Assembly: GCA_034670265.1 (NCBI GenBank)
Contig: JAXMNU010000002.1
Location: 124,001 to 188,000 of the forward strand
DNA from: Halomarinibacterium sp034670265
Lineage (GTDB): Bacteria > Bacteroidota > Bacteroidia > Flavobacteriales > Flavobacteriaceae
Direction of reading: 5' to 3'
DNA length: 64,000 bases
Positions 51,307 through 59,884 of this stretch are shown one piece after another; the first letter of the stretch is position 1; every line of letters starts with the position of its first letter. The notes under the pieces were generated by a model. That model saw only the letters and a program-made list of their open reading frames with translations, searched no databases and was not told where the DNA came from. The translations under genes and the position numbers were made by a program.

Positions 51307-52844
51307 TTTTTAAGTGATTTAAGATAAACAATGATGGCTTTTCTAATATCGTGAGCATTTTCATCCTTTGTGGGCTCGTACACTTTTAAAACACCTTCAT
51401 TTTCTGGTGTTAAAAAAGGGATATCATATCCTTTTAGCAAAAAATCACTAAAAGCTACTTGATAGACTTTTTCATCTTCAATATAATTTCCTTCCAAAAG
51501 CCAAGCACCACGAGAGCCTTCTCTAATATTATAACGTTGTAAATATGCACCCGTGCCACGGTATTCTTTTCCGTAGTCCAAAACTTGCTTTAAAAGGCTT
51601 CCTTTTATATCTACTTTAAGAATATTTCCACCAAAAGGCAATACTCTAAAAATATCCAAACTAGTGATATCACCTTCTAGCATATCGTCCAACCGAATTG
51701 AACCACCATTAACCAACGCAGCTTCCACAGGTTCTTTAAACGACAATGCCATGGCATGTGTAATGATATCTCCTAAATTAGTCTGTACACCTCTATTAGC
51801 ACTATCCGTACCATCTAGCGGTGGGTTTGCATAGTAAATTATTTCGTTAGGGTTATCGACAACTTGCTTTATTTCAGTATTTAAAATCGTTTCCCATTTA
51901 TCAACAATGGCTTTTACTGAAGGTTTTTCAGCAATTTTTTCATCTATTGGAAATAATCTTGAGTCAATTTTTAAATAGTTGTCATTTTTATTAAATGTGA
52001 ATGTATGTATGTAGATTGTCTTAGCATTTGCATCTGCTTTTGCAATTTTTGTATACCCCACTTCTTTTAGCATATTATTATGCTCGTGACCGCCCATTAT
52101 AAATGATATTCCTGGGAATTTTTTAGCTATTTCAATATCTTCTGAAATCTCTACGTGAGTGAGTCCCATAATAATATCAACTTGTTGAGATTGTAGCGCA
52201 CTATAAGCGCTTCCCGCTTCTAACATCACATCACTGTAATACACATAGTCCCTTGGGTTTGAAGGCAGTGTCACGCTAAAAAGCCCTACCTCTACTTTGG
52301 TACTATCCGCATCCATCATAGTAATTGTATAGGTCTCTGGAATATAAATAGTATCGCCTCCTCTTTCAAAATGAAAAGAACGTGGCCCATCCTCCAATTG
52401 CTGAAACACATTAGCCGATGTCCAATAAAAATTGGATTCATTCAATCGTTGTTGAAGTGCTTCTTCACTAATATCAAACTCGTGATTTCCAAAAGTCACA
52501 AGCTCGAAATCCATGGCATTCATGACTTCAATCATTTGTTTTCCATAAATACGCTCGCCCTTATATTTGATAGTCCCTATTAATGATGGGTTTAAGAAAT
52601 CACCTGCCATAAATAAATAGGTGTTAGGCTCTCCTTTTTTTATCGAATCCACTACATGCGCCACTCGTGCCATTCCGCCATATTTTCCATCGCCCAAAGG
52701 AGCTATCTCATAGACATCGTTTAATTGCACAAACTTGAAGGTTATAATTCCGTCATCCTTCTTATCCTTTGTAACTTTTTCATAAGTCTTACAAGAGACA
52801 AATAGTAGCAGTGTAAATATGATTGTGAAATACTTTTTCATCAT
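51303..52844 (-). CDS. 5'-nucleotidase / metallophosphatase lipoprotein
   Basis: A 513-residue lipoprotein; the signal ends in LLLFVSC. The calcineurin-like metallophosphatase domain shows FVQLNDVYEI, MAGDFLNPS, TFGNHEFD and GGHEHN metal-binding blocks (about 25-300). The C-terminal 5'-nucleotidase domain has ALVNGGSIRLD and LPFGGNILKVDIKG. It would release phosphate from extracellular or periplasmic nucleotides or related esters. The ATG overlaps the upstream HMG-CoA lyase stop (TAATG), and its own end overlaps the haem-binding gene. Confidence 0.92.
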   Translation of the reverse strand: MMKKYFTIIFTLLLFVSCKTYEKVTKDKKDDGIITFKFVQLNDVYEIAPLGDGKYGGMARVAHVVDSIKKGEPNTYLFMAGDFLNPSLIGTIKYKGERIYGKQMIEVMNAMDFELVTFGNHEFDISEEALQQRLNESNFYWTSANVFQQLEDGPRSFHFERGGDTIYIPETYTITMMDADSTKVEVGLFSVTLPSNPRDYVYYSDVMLEAGSAYSALQSQQVDIIMGLTHVEISEDIEIAKKFPGISFIMGGHEHNNMLKEVGYTKIAKADANAKTIYIHTFTFNKNDNYLKIDSRLFPIDEKIAEKPSVKAIVDKWETILNTEIKQVVDNPNEIIYYANPPLDGTDSANRGVQTNLGDIITHAMALSFKEPVEAALVNGGSIRLDDMLEGDITSLDIFRVLPFGGNILKVDIKGSLLKQVLDYGKEYRGTGAYLQRYNIREGSRGAWLLEGNYIEDEKVYQVAFSDFLLKGYDIPFLTPENEGVLKVYEPTKDENAHDIRKAIIVYLKSLKK

Positions 52845-53707
52845 TAATGGTAGTTTAAAAATATTTTAGAGGCTTCGTTATAGGCACTTTCAAAAGCCAT
52901 TGGATTTAAATTGGAATTTACTTTTTCCACCGTAAAATAACTTAATAATTTTTCGGTAGGCATATTTCCTGTTAATTCATCCTTTGCCATAGGACAACCT
53001 CCAAATCCTTGAATAGCCCCATCAAACCTACGGCAACCTGCTTTAAAAGCGGTATCAATTTTTTCATGCCACTTGGTGGGTGTGGTATGTAAATGTGCTC
53101 CAAATTCAATTTCTGGATATTTGGGTATTAAGTTAGAAAAAAGATAATCAATTACCTCGGGAGTGGAAGTGCCAACCGTATCACTTAACGAAAGTATTTT
53201 CACGCCCATTCCAGCTAATTTTTCGGACCAATCACCTACAATTTCGACATTCCAAGGGTCACCGTAGGGATTACCAAACCCCATGGACAAATACGTTACC
53301 ACTTCTTTATTGTTTTTATCTGCCAATGCTAAAATATCCTGAAGTACTTCAATAGACTGGTCTATTGTTTTGTGGGTATTTCGCATTTGAAAGTTTTCTG
53401 AAATAGAAAAAGGATATCCCAAATATTGAATTTCAGGAAACTGAACAGCAGCTTCTGCCCCACGAAGATTAGCAACAATTGCTAATAATTTACTTTGAGT
53501 TTTAGTTAGATTGAGTCCGCGTAATACTTCGGCAGTGTCCTGCATCTGCGGAATTGCCTTAGGAGAAACAAAACTTCCAAAATCGATGGTATCGAAACCA
53601 CAATTTAACAATGACTGGATGTACTGGATTTTCTTTTCGGTTGGAATCCAATCCTTAATACCCTGCATCGCATCTCTGGGGCACTCTATAATCTTAACTT
53701 CTTGCAT
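52844..53707 (-). CDS. Hydroxymethylglutaryl-CoA lyase
   Basis: A 287-residue TIM-barrel lyase that splits HMG-CoA to acetoacetate and acetyl-CoA in leucine degradation. KIIECPRDAMQGI holds the catalytic arginine and aspartate. Metal-binding histidines lie in FGAHLHTTP, and the mobile cysteine loop is FGGCPMAKDELTGN. LSDTVGTSTP is another family block. The leucine dehydrogenase gene about 5 kb away fits the same pathway, though they are not in one operon. It is coupled to the 5'-nucleotidase gene. Confidence 0.92.
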   Translation of the reverse strand: MQEVKIIECPRDAMQGIKDWIPTEKKIQYIQSLLNCGFDTIDFGSFVSPKAIPQMQDTAEVLRGLNLTKTQSKLLAIVANLRGAEAAVQFPEIQYLGYPFSISENFQMRNTHKTIDQSIEVLQDILALADKNNKEVVTYLSMGFGNPYGDPWNVEIVGDWSEKLAGMGVKILSLSDTVGTSTPEVIDYLFSNLIPKYPEIEFGAHLHTTPTKWHEKIDTAFKAGCRRFDGAIQGFGGCPMAKDELTGNMPTEKLLSYFTVEKVNSNLNPMAFESAYNEASKIFLNYH

Positions 53708-53772
53708 TACCGTAAAGATATAAATTCCGAAGGATGCACTCGCTGTTTAGTCTTTAAAATATTGTGAATTTT

Positions 53773-54387
53773 TTAGGTAAAAAGAATAAAAACTGCAATA
53801 CCTAAAAAAACAAAAATCTGTAACCATTTAAGATAAAATCCTGCTCTTTTGTGTTTCAGAATAAAAGAAGAAATACTTCCTGCTAACAATGCTATACTGC
53901 TAAAAATGATAAAAGAAACAATCATAAAAGTAATACCCAAAATATAGAATTGCATCACAGTATCTTCATCAGGATTCCAGAGAAAAGAGGGGAAAAATGC
54001 TAAAAAGAAAAGCAATACTTTGGGGTTAACCAAATTCATAATCACCCCAATTTTAAATAGTTTCCAATTGCTTTTTGAGGAAACATTTTGAGATAAATCT
54101 ATAGTGTCATCACTTCGGAACACTTTAACAGCCAAATATAAAAGATAGGTTGCCCCAATTATTTTGATGACTAAGATTGCAGTGGGAGATGCTGCTATAA
54201 TGACTGAAACTCCAAAAGCTAAAAAGGTAGTATGCACAATACAGCCCGAAATAAGACCCGCTGTTGTGGCTATTCCTTTTTTGGAACCGTTAACCAAAGA
54301 TTGGGTGAGTACAAAAATATTATCGGGACCCGGTGAAAATGCTAAAAGCATAGTGAAAAAAGAAAAAGAAAGGAGTTGCTCCCACAT
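53773..54387 (-). CDS. LysE family amino-acid exporter
   Basis: A 204-residue membrane protein with six helices. The N-terminal FSPGPDNIFVLTQSL is the LysE/RhtB signature. GIATTAGLISGCIVHT and FKIGVIMNLVNPKVLLFFLAFFPSF, read in parts, are family blocks. It probably exports amino acids or related metabolites across the inner membrane. It lies one base after the pyrD stop, so it is co-transcribed with pyrD. Confidence 0.92.
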   Translation of the reverse strand: MWEQLLSFSFFTMLLAFSPGPDNIFVLTQSLVNGSKKGIATTAGLISGCIVHTTFLAFGVSVIIAASPTAILVIKIIGATYLLYLAVKVFRSDDTIDLSQNVSSKSNWKLFKIGVIMNLVNPKVLLFFLAFFPSFLWNPDEDTVMQFYILGITFMIVSFIIFSSIALLAGSISSFILKHKRAGFYLKWLQIFVFLGIAVFILFT

Positions 54388-54388
54388 A

Positions 54389-55420
54389 CTATCTTTTTAA
54401 AAGTGCTTTATTGATATTCTTTACTAGTACGGGACCTTCATAAATAAATCCAGTGTATAGCTGAATTAAACTTGCACCTGCGTCCAATTTTTCTAAAGCA
54501 TCTTCCACAGTATGAATTCCTCCAACACCTATGATAGGAAAGCTTTTATTACTTTTTTCCGAAAGAAAACGAATTACTTCGGTGGATCTTTTTGTAAGCG
54601 GCATTCCACTTAATCCACCCATTTCCTCCTTGTTTTCTGAAGTTAGCCCCTCACGGGATATCGTTGTATTTGTGGCAATGACACCATCAATTTTGGTTTC
54701 TGAAACGATGTCGATAATATCCATCAATTGCGAATCGGTTAAATCTGGAGCTATTTTTAAAAGAATTGGTTTGGGACTTCTCGACTGCGCTCGAAGTAAC
54801 ATTTTCTTATTTTTTTCTTGAAGTGTTATTAAAAGCTTTTTGAGTGGTTCCTTATCCTGAAGCGCTCTTAAATTTGGTGTGTTAGGCGAACTAACATTCA
54901 CCACAAAATAGTCTACATAATTAAATAAGCTTTCAAAACAAATCAAGTAATCATTTACAGCTTCGTCGTTAGGGGTAACTTTGTTTTTTCCAATATTCCC
55001 GCCAATTAAAACCCCTTTATTTTTCTTTAATCTTTCTACCGCAGCTTCTACGCCTCCATTATTAAAGCCCATTCTGTTGATGATAGCATTATCACTTTTT
55101 AGTCTAAAAAGGCGTTTTTTCGGGTTTCCAACTTGTGGTTTTGGTGTGACTGTGCCTATTTCAATAAATCCGAAACCAAAATTGGAGAGTTCTTTATACA
55201 ATTTGGCATCTTTATCGAAGCCCGCCGCAAGTCCAACAGGATTTGGAAAAGTTAACCCAAACAACTCTCTTTCAAGCTTTGGATTCTTAACTACATAACA
55301 ATTTCTGAAAATACTCCCAAGTCCGATAGTATGGGAGAACCGAATTAATTTAAACGTAAAATGATGTACAGCTTCAGGATCAAATAAAAATAGAAAAGGA
55401 CGCAGTAAAAATTTATACAT
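54389..55420 (-). CDS. pyrD: Dihydroorotate dehydrogenase (quinone), class 2
   Basis: A 343-residue flavoenzyme that oxidises dihydroorotate to orotate with quinone in pyrimidine synthesis. The N-terminal amphipathic helix region (FLLRPFLFLFDPEAVHHFTF) is the class-2 membrane anchor. FGFIEIGTVTPKPQ, the catalytic-serine block VNVSSPNTPNL and ATNTTISREGL identify the family. A TATTTTTG box is at 55438-55445. It heads the pyrD-lysE string and is divergent from pepT. Confidence 0.96.
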   Translation of the reverse strand: MYKFLLRPFLFLFDPEAVHHFTFKLIRFSHTIGLGSIFRNCYVVKNPKLERELFGLTFPNPVGLAAGFDKDAKLYKELSNFGFGFIEIGTVTPKPQVGNPKKRLFRLKSDNAIINRMGFNNGGVEAAVERLKKNKGVLIGGNIGKNKVTPNDEAVNDYLICFESLFNYVDYFVVNVSSPNTPNLRALQDKEPLKKLLITLQEKNKKMLLRAQSRSPKPILLKIAPDLTDSQLMDIIDIVSETKIDGVIATNTTISREGLTSENKEEMGGLSGMPLTKRSTEVIRFLSEKSNKSFPIIGVGGIHTVEDALEKLDAGASLIQLYTGFIYEGPVLVKNINKALLKR

Positions 55421-55437
55421 AGGTTTATAATCTGAAG

Positions 55438-55445
55438 CAAAAATA
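55438..55445 (-). promoter_or_regulatory. -7 element of the pyrD promoter
   Basis: The minus strand reads TATTTTTG 18 bases before the ATG. No matching -33 was seen. Confidence 0.4.
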
Positions 55446-55505
55446 CTATTAAAACACTTATTTTTTAGAGGGTTATTCCGTTAATTTGTTATATAATTCA
55501 ATAAT

Positions 55506-56741
55506 ATGATTAATAAGTACGACCTCACCAAAAGATTTATAAGTTATGTAACGGTAGATACGGAAAGCGACCCGACTTCAGACACTACTCCAAGTACAGC
55601 TAAACAATGGGTTTTGGCTAATGCGCTTGTAAAAGAACTAATTGAAATTGGCATGTCCGAAGTCACCATAGATACCCATGGGTATGTGATGGCTACACTT
55701 CCAAGTAATGTAGAAAATGAAGTGCCAACCATTGGGTTTATATCCCATTATGATACTTCACCAGATTTTACTGGAGCTAATGTAAAGCCTCAAATTGTGG
55801 AAGATTATGATGGCGGAGATATTGTTTTAAATAAAGAAGAAAGCATTATTCTTTCACCAAAAGACTTCGATGATTTATTGATGTACAAAGGACAAACCCT
55901 AATTACAACAGACGGAACAACACTTTTGGGAGCGGATGATAAAGCTGGGATTGCTGAAATAGTTTCTGCTATGGAATATTTACTGAAGCATCCCGAAATT
56001 AAACACGGAAAAATAAGAGTTTGCTTTACCCCAGACGAAGAAATTGGCCGAGGGGCGCATAAATTTGATGTCGCAAAATTTGGTGCCGATTGGGCGTATA
56101 CTATGGACGGAAGCCAAGTTGGAGAATTAGAATATGAAAACTTTAATGCGGCAGGTGCTGTAGTAACTATTCAAGGAAAGATTGTGCATCCTGGCTACGC
56201 CAAAGGCAAAATGGTAAATAGTATGTACATCGCAATGGATTATATTAATTCGTTGCCAAGACTAGAAACGCCAGAACATACCGAAGGTCGAGAAGGCTTT
56301 TTCCATCTACATAATATGAAAGGCGAAGTAGATAGCACAAAACTTCAATATATTATTCGTGACCACGATAAAGTACATTTTGAAGCACGAAAGGAAATGA
56401 TGCAAAAACTAGCTGATGAACTCAATGTGCAGTATGGAATGGATAGAGTTTCGGTTGAAATCAAAGATCAATATTTCAATATGCGTGAAAAAATAGAACC
56501 TGTCATGCATATTGTGGATATCGCCGAGGAAGCGATGAAAAATGCAGGTATAAAACCCCTTATAAAACCCATTCGAGGTGGAACGGACGGCTCTCAATTA
56601 AGCTATATGGGACTACCCTGTCCTAATATTTTTGCTGGCGGACATAACTTTCATGGAAGATTTGAATATGTTCCTGTGGAAAGTATGCAAAAAGCCATTG
56701 AGGTGATTGTGAATATCGCTCAACTAGTGGTAAATAAATAA
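55506..56741 (+). CDS. pepT: Peptidase T (tripeptidase)
   Basis: A 411-residue M20-family zinc aminopeptidase that removes N-terminal residues from tripeptides. Metal and catalytic residues are in ISHYDTSPD, GADDKAG, TPDEEIGRG and AGGHNFHGRFE. The dimerisation domain occupies about 205-310. Length matches the family. It is cytoplasmic. It is a single-gene unit ending in a terminator shared with the convergent yajC gene. Confidence 0.96.
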   Translation: MINKYDLTKRFISYVTVDTESDPTSDTTPSTAKQWVLANALVKELIEIGMSEVTIDTHGYVMATLPSNVENEVPTIGFISHYDTSPDFTGANVKPQIVEDYDGGDIVLNKEESIILSPKDFDDLLMYKGQTLITTDGTTLLGADDKAGIAEIVSAMEYLLKHPEIKHGKIRVCFTPDEEIGRGAHKFDVAKFGADWAYTMDGSQVGELEYENFNAAGAVVTIQGKIVHPGYAKGKMVNSMYIAMDYINSLPRLETPEHTEGREGFFHLHNMKGEVDSTKLQYIIRDHDKVHFEARKEMMQKLADELNVQYGMDRVSVEIKDQYFNMREKIEPVMHIVDIAEEAMKNAGIKPLIKPIRGGTDGSQLSYMGLPCPNIFAGGHNFHGRFEYVPVESMQKAIEVIVNIAQLVVNK

Positions 56742-56757
56742 CAAAGACTCTTAAAAC

Positions 56758-56791
56758 AAAAAAGCCTTCAGAAATACTGAAGGCTTTTTTT
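56758..56791. terminator. Bidirectional terminator between pepT and yajC
   Basis: Stem AGCCTTCAG-AAATA-CTGAAGGCT flanked by an A-run and a T-run. Confidence 0.9.
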
Positions 56792-56807
56792 ATTAATCTA
56801 AAATTTA

Positions 56808-57089
56808 TTATTTGGCAGGAGCATTTTGTTTTTTGCTCAACTCCATAGAAATGGCAGAGCGTTCGTATTTCATTTTGCCTGCGCCAGATTCAATAATACA
56901 AGTTCCGTCATCATTTAACTCCAAAACTTTTCCGTGTAATCCACTTTTAGTGACTACTTTATCTCCTTTTTTAAGATCTGCAGCAAACTGTTTTTCTTGT
57001 TTACCACGTTTCATTTGTGGGCGTATCATAAATAAATACACCACTAAAAACATTAAAATTAAAGGAGCAAAGCTCTGTAATTGTTCCAT
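56808..57089 (-). CDS. yajC: Preprotein translocase subunit YajC
   Basis: A 93-residue single-span membrane protein of the SecDF-YajC complex. The helix is FAPLILMFLVVYLFMI, followed by RPQMKRGKQEKQF and the SH3-like GDKVVTKSGLHGKVLEL. It assists Sec-dependent export. It lies 18 bases after the DUF1573 gene on the same strand, the usual Bacteroidota order NusB-DUF1573-YajC. Confidence 0.95.
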   Translation of the reverse strand: MEQLQSFAPLILMFLVVYLFMIRPQMKRGKQEKQFAADLKKGDKVVTKSGLHGKVLELNDDGTCIIESGAGKMKYERSAISMELSKKQNAPAK

Positions 57090-57107
57090 AAATAAGGTTT
57101 CCTAAAA

Positions 57108-57587
57108 TTATTGAACGTTAATAGGAGATCCTGCAGCGGCTCCGTCTTTAGGATTTACAAAAGCTTTAATAGTAAGGATTTCTTTACCTTTTTCAGTATT
57201 TGTAGTGATAGTCACAGTTTTACTTACTTGGTTTTTTCCGCTTCCATTAAATTTCACTAATAATTCTCCTTGAGCTCCTGGAGCTACTGGAGTTTTTGAA
57301 TATTCTGGAACGGTACATCCACAACTTCCTTTAGCATCTACAATAACAAGATCAGATTCTCCTGTGTTTGTAAATGTAAATAGGTGTTCCACATTTGTTC
57401 CTTGGTCAATAGTTCCAAAATCGAATGAGCTTTCAGCAAAAGTCATTACTGGATACTTTCCAGATTCTGCATCTCTTTCTGCAGCAGCTGCTACATTTTC
57501 TTCACTTACTTTGTCCGCTGCATTTTCCTTACAAGAAGTAAAAGCAAAAACGGTTGTTAAGGCTAATAGAAAAATGGTTTTTTTCAT
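57108..57587 (-). CDS. DUF1573 lipoprotein
   Basis: A 159-residue lipoprotein; the signal ends in FAFTSC (C19). A single immunoglobulin-like DUF1573 domain follows: FDFGTIDQGTNVEHLFTFTN, SDLVIVDAKGSCGCTVPEY with the conserved CGC, and GELLVKFNGSGK. The function of this widespread family is unknown. It is placed between nusB and yajC on the same strand. Confidence 0.92.
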   Translation of the reverse strand: MKKTIFLLALTTVFAFTSCKENAADKVSEENVAAAAERDAESGKYPVMTFAESSFDFGTIDQGTNVEHLFTFTNTGESDLVIVDAKGSCGCTVPEYSKTPVAPGAQGELLVKFNGSGKNQVSKTVTITTNTEKGKEILTIKAFVNPKDGAAAGSPINVQ

Positions 57588-57657
57588 AGTACTTATTTTT
57601 AAATTAAAATTTTAAATTCATTTTTAAAGCGTGGCTAAAATAGGTATTTTTTTACTT

Positions 57658-58602
57658 CTATGTAAGTCCACGACCAATTTTATTCAATTTTCCTGCATCA
57701 GAAAATTCCTTTACTAATTTATCTAAAATACCATTAATAAAGAAACTGCTTTTAGGTGTGGAATATTCTTTAGAGATTTCTAAATATTCATTTATCGTAA
57801 CTCGTATTGGAATGGAAGGAAAATATAGAAACTCTGCAATCCCCATTTTTAAAATAATTAAATCAATATCTGCTATACGCTCGGTATCCCAGTTGGGAGT
57901 TTTTCCATCTACCTCTTTAGATAACTGATTATTATTTAGGATTACTTTTCGTAAAAGCTGCAGGCTATACTCTTTGTCTTCTTCATCTTTATAAACTTGA
58001 GGATTAAAGATAGTAGCGCTTCTTTTTTCGGTAAGTTTACTCAACATTTTAACAATAGAAGTGTTCACCAATGGGAAATCGTCCAACCATGTGAGTCGTT
58101 TGTCTTCTAAGTATTCGTATAACTTATCGTTTGGTGCAATTACTTCCTTGTATAATTTAATCACCATCTCTTTATCATCAACAAAACTTGTATTTTCTTT
58201 TTGAAGATAATTATTGTACCAGTCTTGTTGCTTTAATTCATTAAAAATAATGGTAACATACTCGTCATCTAGATTCCAATAATTGAGCTTCTTATTTTTA
58301 AGGAATTCTGAAAGATTACTGTTTTCAGCAATCATTTCAATTACTTTATTATCTATAAAAGCACGACTTGGATTTTTTTCAACCTGAGTAGCTAAATGTT
58401 TTTTTTGTGATTTCTGAAGGAATTTGTCTGCGTGATCTCTTAGTGCAACTATTAACTGAAGCATTAATGCTTGCAAATCTTGCATTTGCGCAATGCTAAA
58501 GTGAAGGAATTTTTCTTGCTTATCAAGATCTTGTTCATCAGACCGATAAAACGCATATAACGATTGCAAAACTTTTACTCTTATATGTCTTCTTGTAAGC
58601 AT
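57658..58602 (-). CDS. nusB: Transcription antitermination protein NusB, long form
   Basis: A 314-residue protein. The C-terminal 150 residues have the NusB fold: IDLIILKMGIAEFLYFPSIPIRVTINEYLEISKEY, read in pieces, and SSFFINGILDKL. The N-terminal half is an extra helical region found in Bacteroidota NusB, about twice the E. coli size. NusB with NusE binds boxA RNA in rRNA antitermination. It is upstream of DUF1573 and yajC. The next gene upstream ends in a hairpin at 58629-58658. Confidence 0.92.
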   Translation of the reverse strand: MLTRRHIRVKVLQSLYAFYRSDEQDLDKQEKFLHFSIAQMQDLQALMLQLIVALRDHADKFLQKSQKKHLATQVEKNPSRAFIDNKVIEMIAENSNLSEFLKNKKLNYWNLDDEYVTIIFNELKQQDWYNNYLQKENTSFVDDKEMVIKLYKEVIAPNDKLYEYLEDKRLTWLDDFPLVNTSIVKMLSKLTEKRSATIFNPQVYKDEEDKEYSLQLLRKVILNNNQLSKEVDGKTPNWDTERIADIDLIILKMGIAEFLYFPSIPIRVTINEYLEISKEYSTPKSSFFINGILDKLVKEFSDAGKLNKIGRGLT

Positions 58603-58628
58603 ATTTTAAAGAACTTTAGTATAAAACA

Positions 58629-58658
58629 ACAACGCACAAGGAACTTCTTGTGCGTTGC
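58629..58658 (-). terminator. Terminator after leucine dehydrogenase
   Basis: An 11-bp stem CAACGCACAAG / CTTGTGCGTTG with a 6-base loop; on the minus strand it is followed by a T-rich TTGTTTTA. It separates the dehydrogenase and nusB transcripts. Confidence 0.7.
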
Positions 58659-58682
58659 AAATATAGGTATTAATCTTTAGAT

Positions 58683-59780
58683 TTAGTTTTCATTTTTACG
58701 AGCATCAATTCTTGCTTGAGCAATTTCGAATGCTGCATTAAAAGTTGTCATATTTTTAGCTTGCGCTTTTTTTAATATTTCTAATGTAGTATTGTAAATG
58801 TTTTCAGTTTTACGAATAATTTCTTGTTTACCATAATTCTCCAATTCTGCATATACATTTATAATACCTCCAGCATTAATTAAAAAATCTGGAGCATATA
58901 CTATTCCTTTATCACGAAGGATTTTTCCATGTTTTTGTTCTTCAGCTAACTGGTTATTAGCAGCACCCGCAATTACCTTAGCTTTTAACTGATTAATAGT
59001 TTCGTCGTTAATCGTAGCCCCTAAAGCACAGGGTGCATAAATATCCATTTCTTCATTGTACAAATTATCTCCTTCGTATATTGTTGCGTGGTATTTATCT
59101 CGTACATTTTCCAAACGTTCACGACTAATATCGGTTATAAAAACATTCGCTCCTTCATTAGATAAGTGTTCTACCAGTGCCTCACCTACATTTCCGATTC
59201 CTTGAACAAACACTTTTTTATCTTCCAAAACATCGCTACCGTATGCATACTTTGCAGCCGCTTTCATTCCCATAAAAACTCCATAAGCCGTAATAGGTGA
59301 TGGGTTTCCGGCACCTCCTTTTTCTTCAGAAATACCCGTAACATAAGGCGTTACTGTTCTTACCAAATCCATATCACTTGTTGCCATCCCTACATCTTCT
59401 GCAGTGATATAACGTCCTCCTAAGGAGTGAACAAATTCTCCAAAACGAAGCATTAATTCAGGTGTTTTCTGGGTCTTGGCATCTCCTAAGATGACAGCTT
59501 TTCCACCACCTAAATTTAGACCGGTAATCGCAGATTTGTAGGTCATCCCTCGAGATAATCTTAAAGCATCATTTAAGGCATCCCATTCGTTAGAATAATT
59601 CCACATACGAGTACCACCTAAAGCAGGTCCCAAAACCGTATTATGGATACCAATTATTGCTTTTAAACCTGTATCTTTGTCGTTACAAAAAACAATTTGT
59701 TCGTGATTATCGAAAGAAAGTTGCCCAAAAACTGGGGCAATTTTTTTTAACTCTTGAGGACTAACTATATCTGTGATCAT
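58683..59780 (-). CDS. Leucine/phenylalanine-type amino-acid dehydrogenase
   Basis: A 365-residue Glu/Leu/Phe/Val dehydrogenase, closest in length and motifs to leucine dehydrogenase. GGTRMWNY and LNLGGGKAVI form the substrate pocket with the catalytic lysine. Rossmann motif QGIGNVGEALVEHL binds NAD. YAPDFLINAGGIINVY is the late conserved block. It deaminates branched-chain amino acids, feeding leucine degradation. It has its own promoter (59807-59838) and terminator and is divergent from the ABC exporter gene. Confidence 0.92.
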   Translation of the reverse strand: MITDIVSPQELKKIAPVFGQLSFDNHEQIVFCNDKDTGLKAIIGIHNTVLGPALGGTRMWNYSNEWDALNDALRLSRGMTYKSAITGLNLGGGKAVILGDAKTQKTPELMLRFGEFVHSLGGRYITAEDVGMATSDMDLVRTVTPYVTGISEEKGGAGNPSPITAYGVFMGMKAAAKYAYGSDVLEDKKVFVQGIGNVGEALVEHLSNEGANVFITDISRERLENVRDKYHATIYEGDNLYNEEMDIYAPCALGATINDETINQLKAKVIAGAANNQLAEEQKHGKILRDKGIVYAPDFLINAGGIINVYAELENYGKQEIIRKTENIYNTTLEILKKAQAKNMTTFNAAFEIAQARIDARKNEN

Positions 59781-59806
59781 TTACGAATTCGTTAAAAAGA
59801 ATGGGC

Positions 59807-59838
59807 AAAATTACCCTTTTGGTGAATATCCCACAAAA
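59807..59838 (-). promoter_or_regulatory. Promoter of the leucine dehydrogenase gene
   Basis: On the minus strand TTTG and TAATTTTG are 20 bases apart, near-consensus for Bacteroidota. Confidence 0.6.
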
Positions 59839-59884
59839 AAAATATCTTAAAATTGGCAATCTGTTAATAAGTTTCAATTTCTGA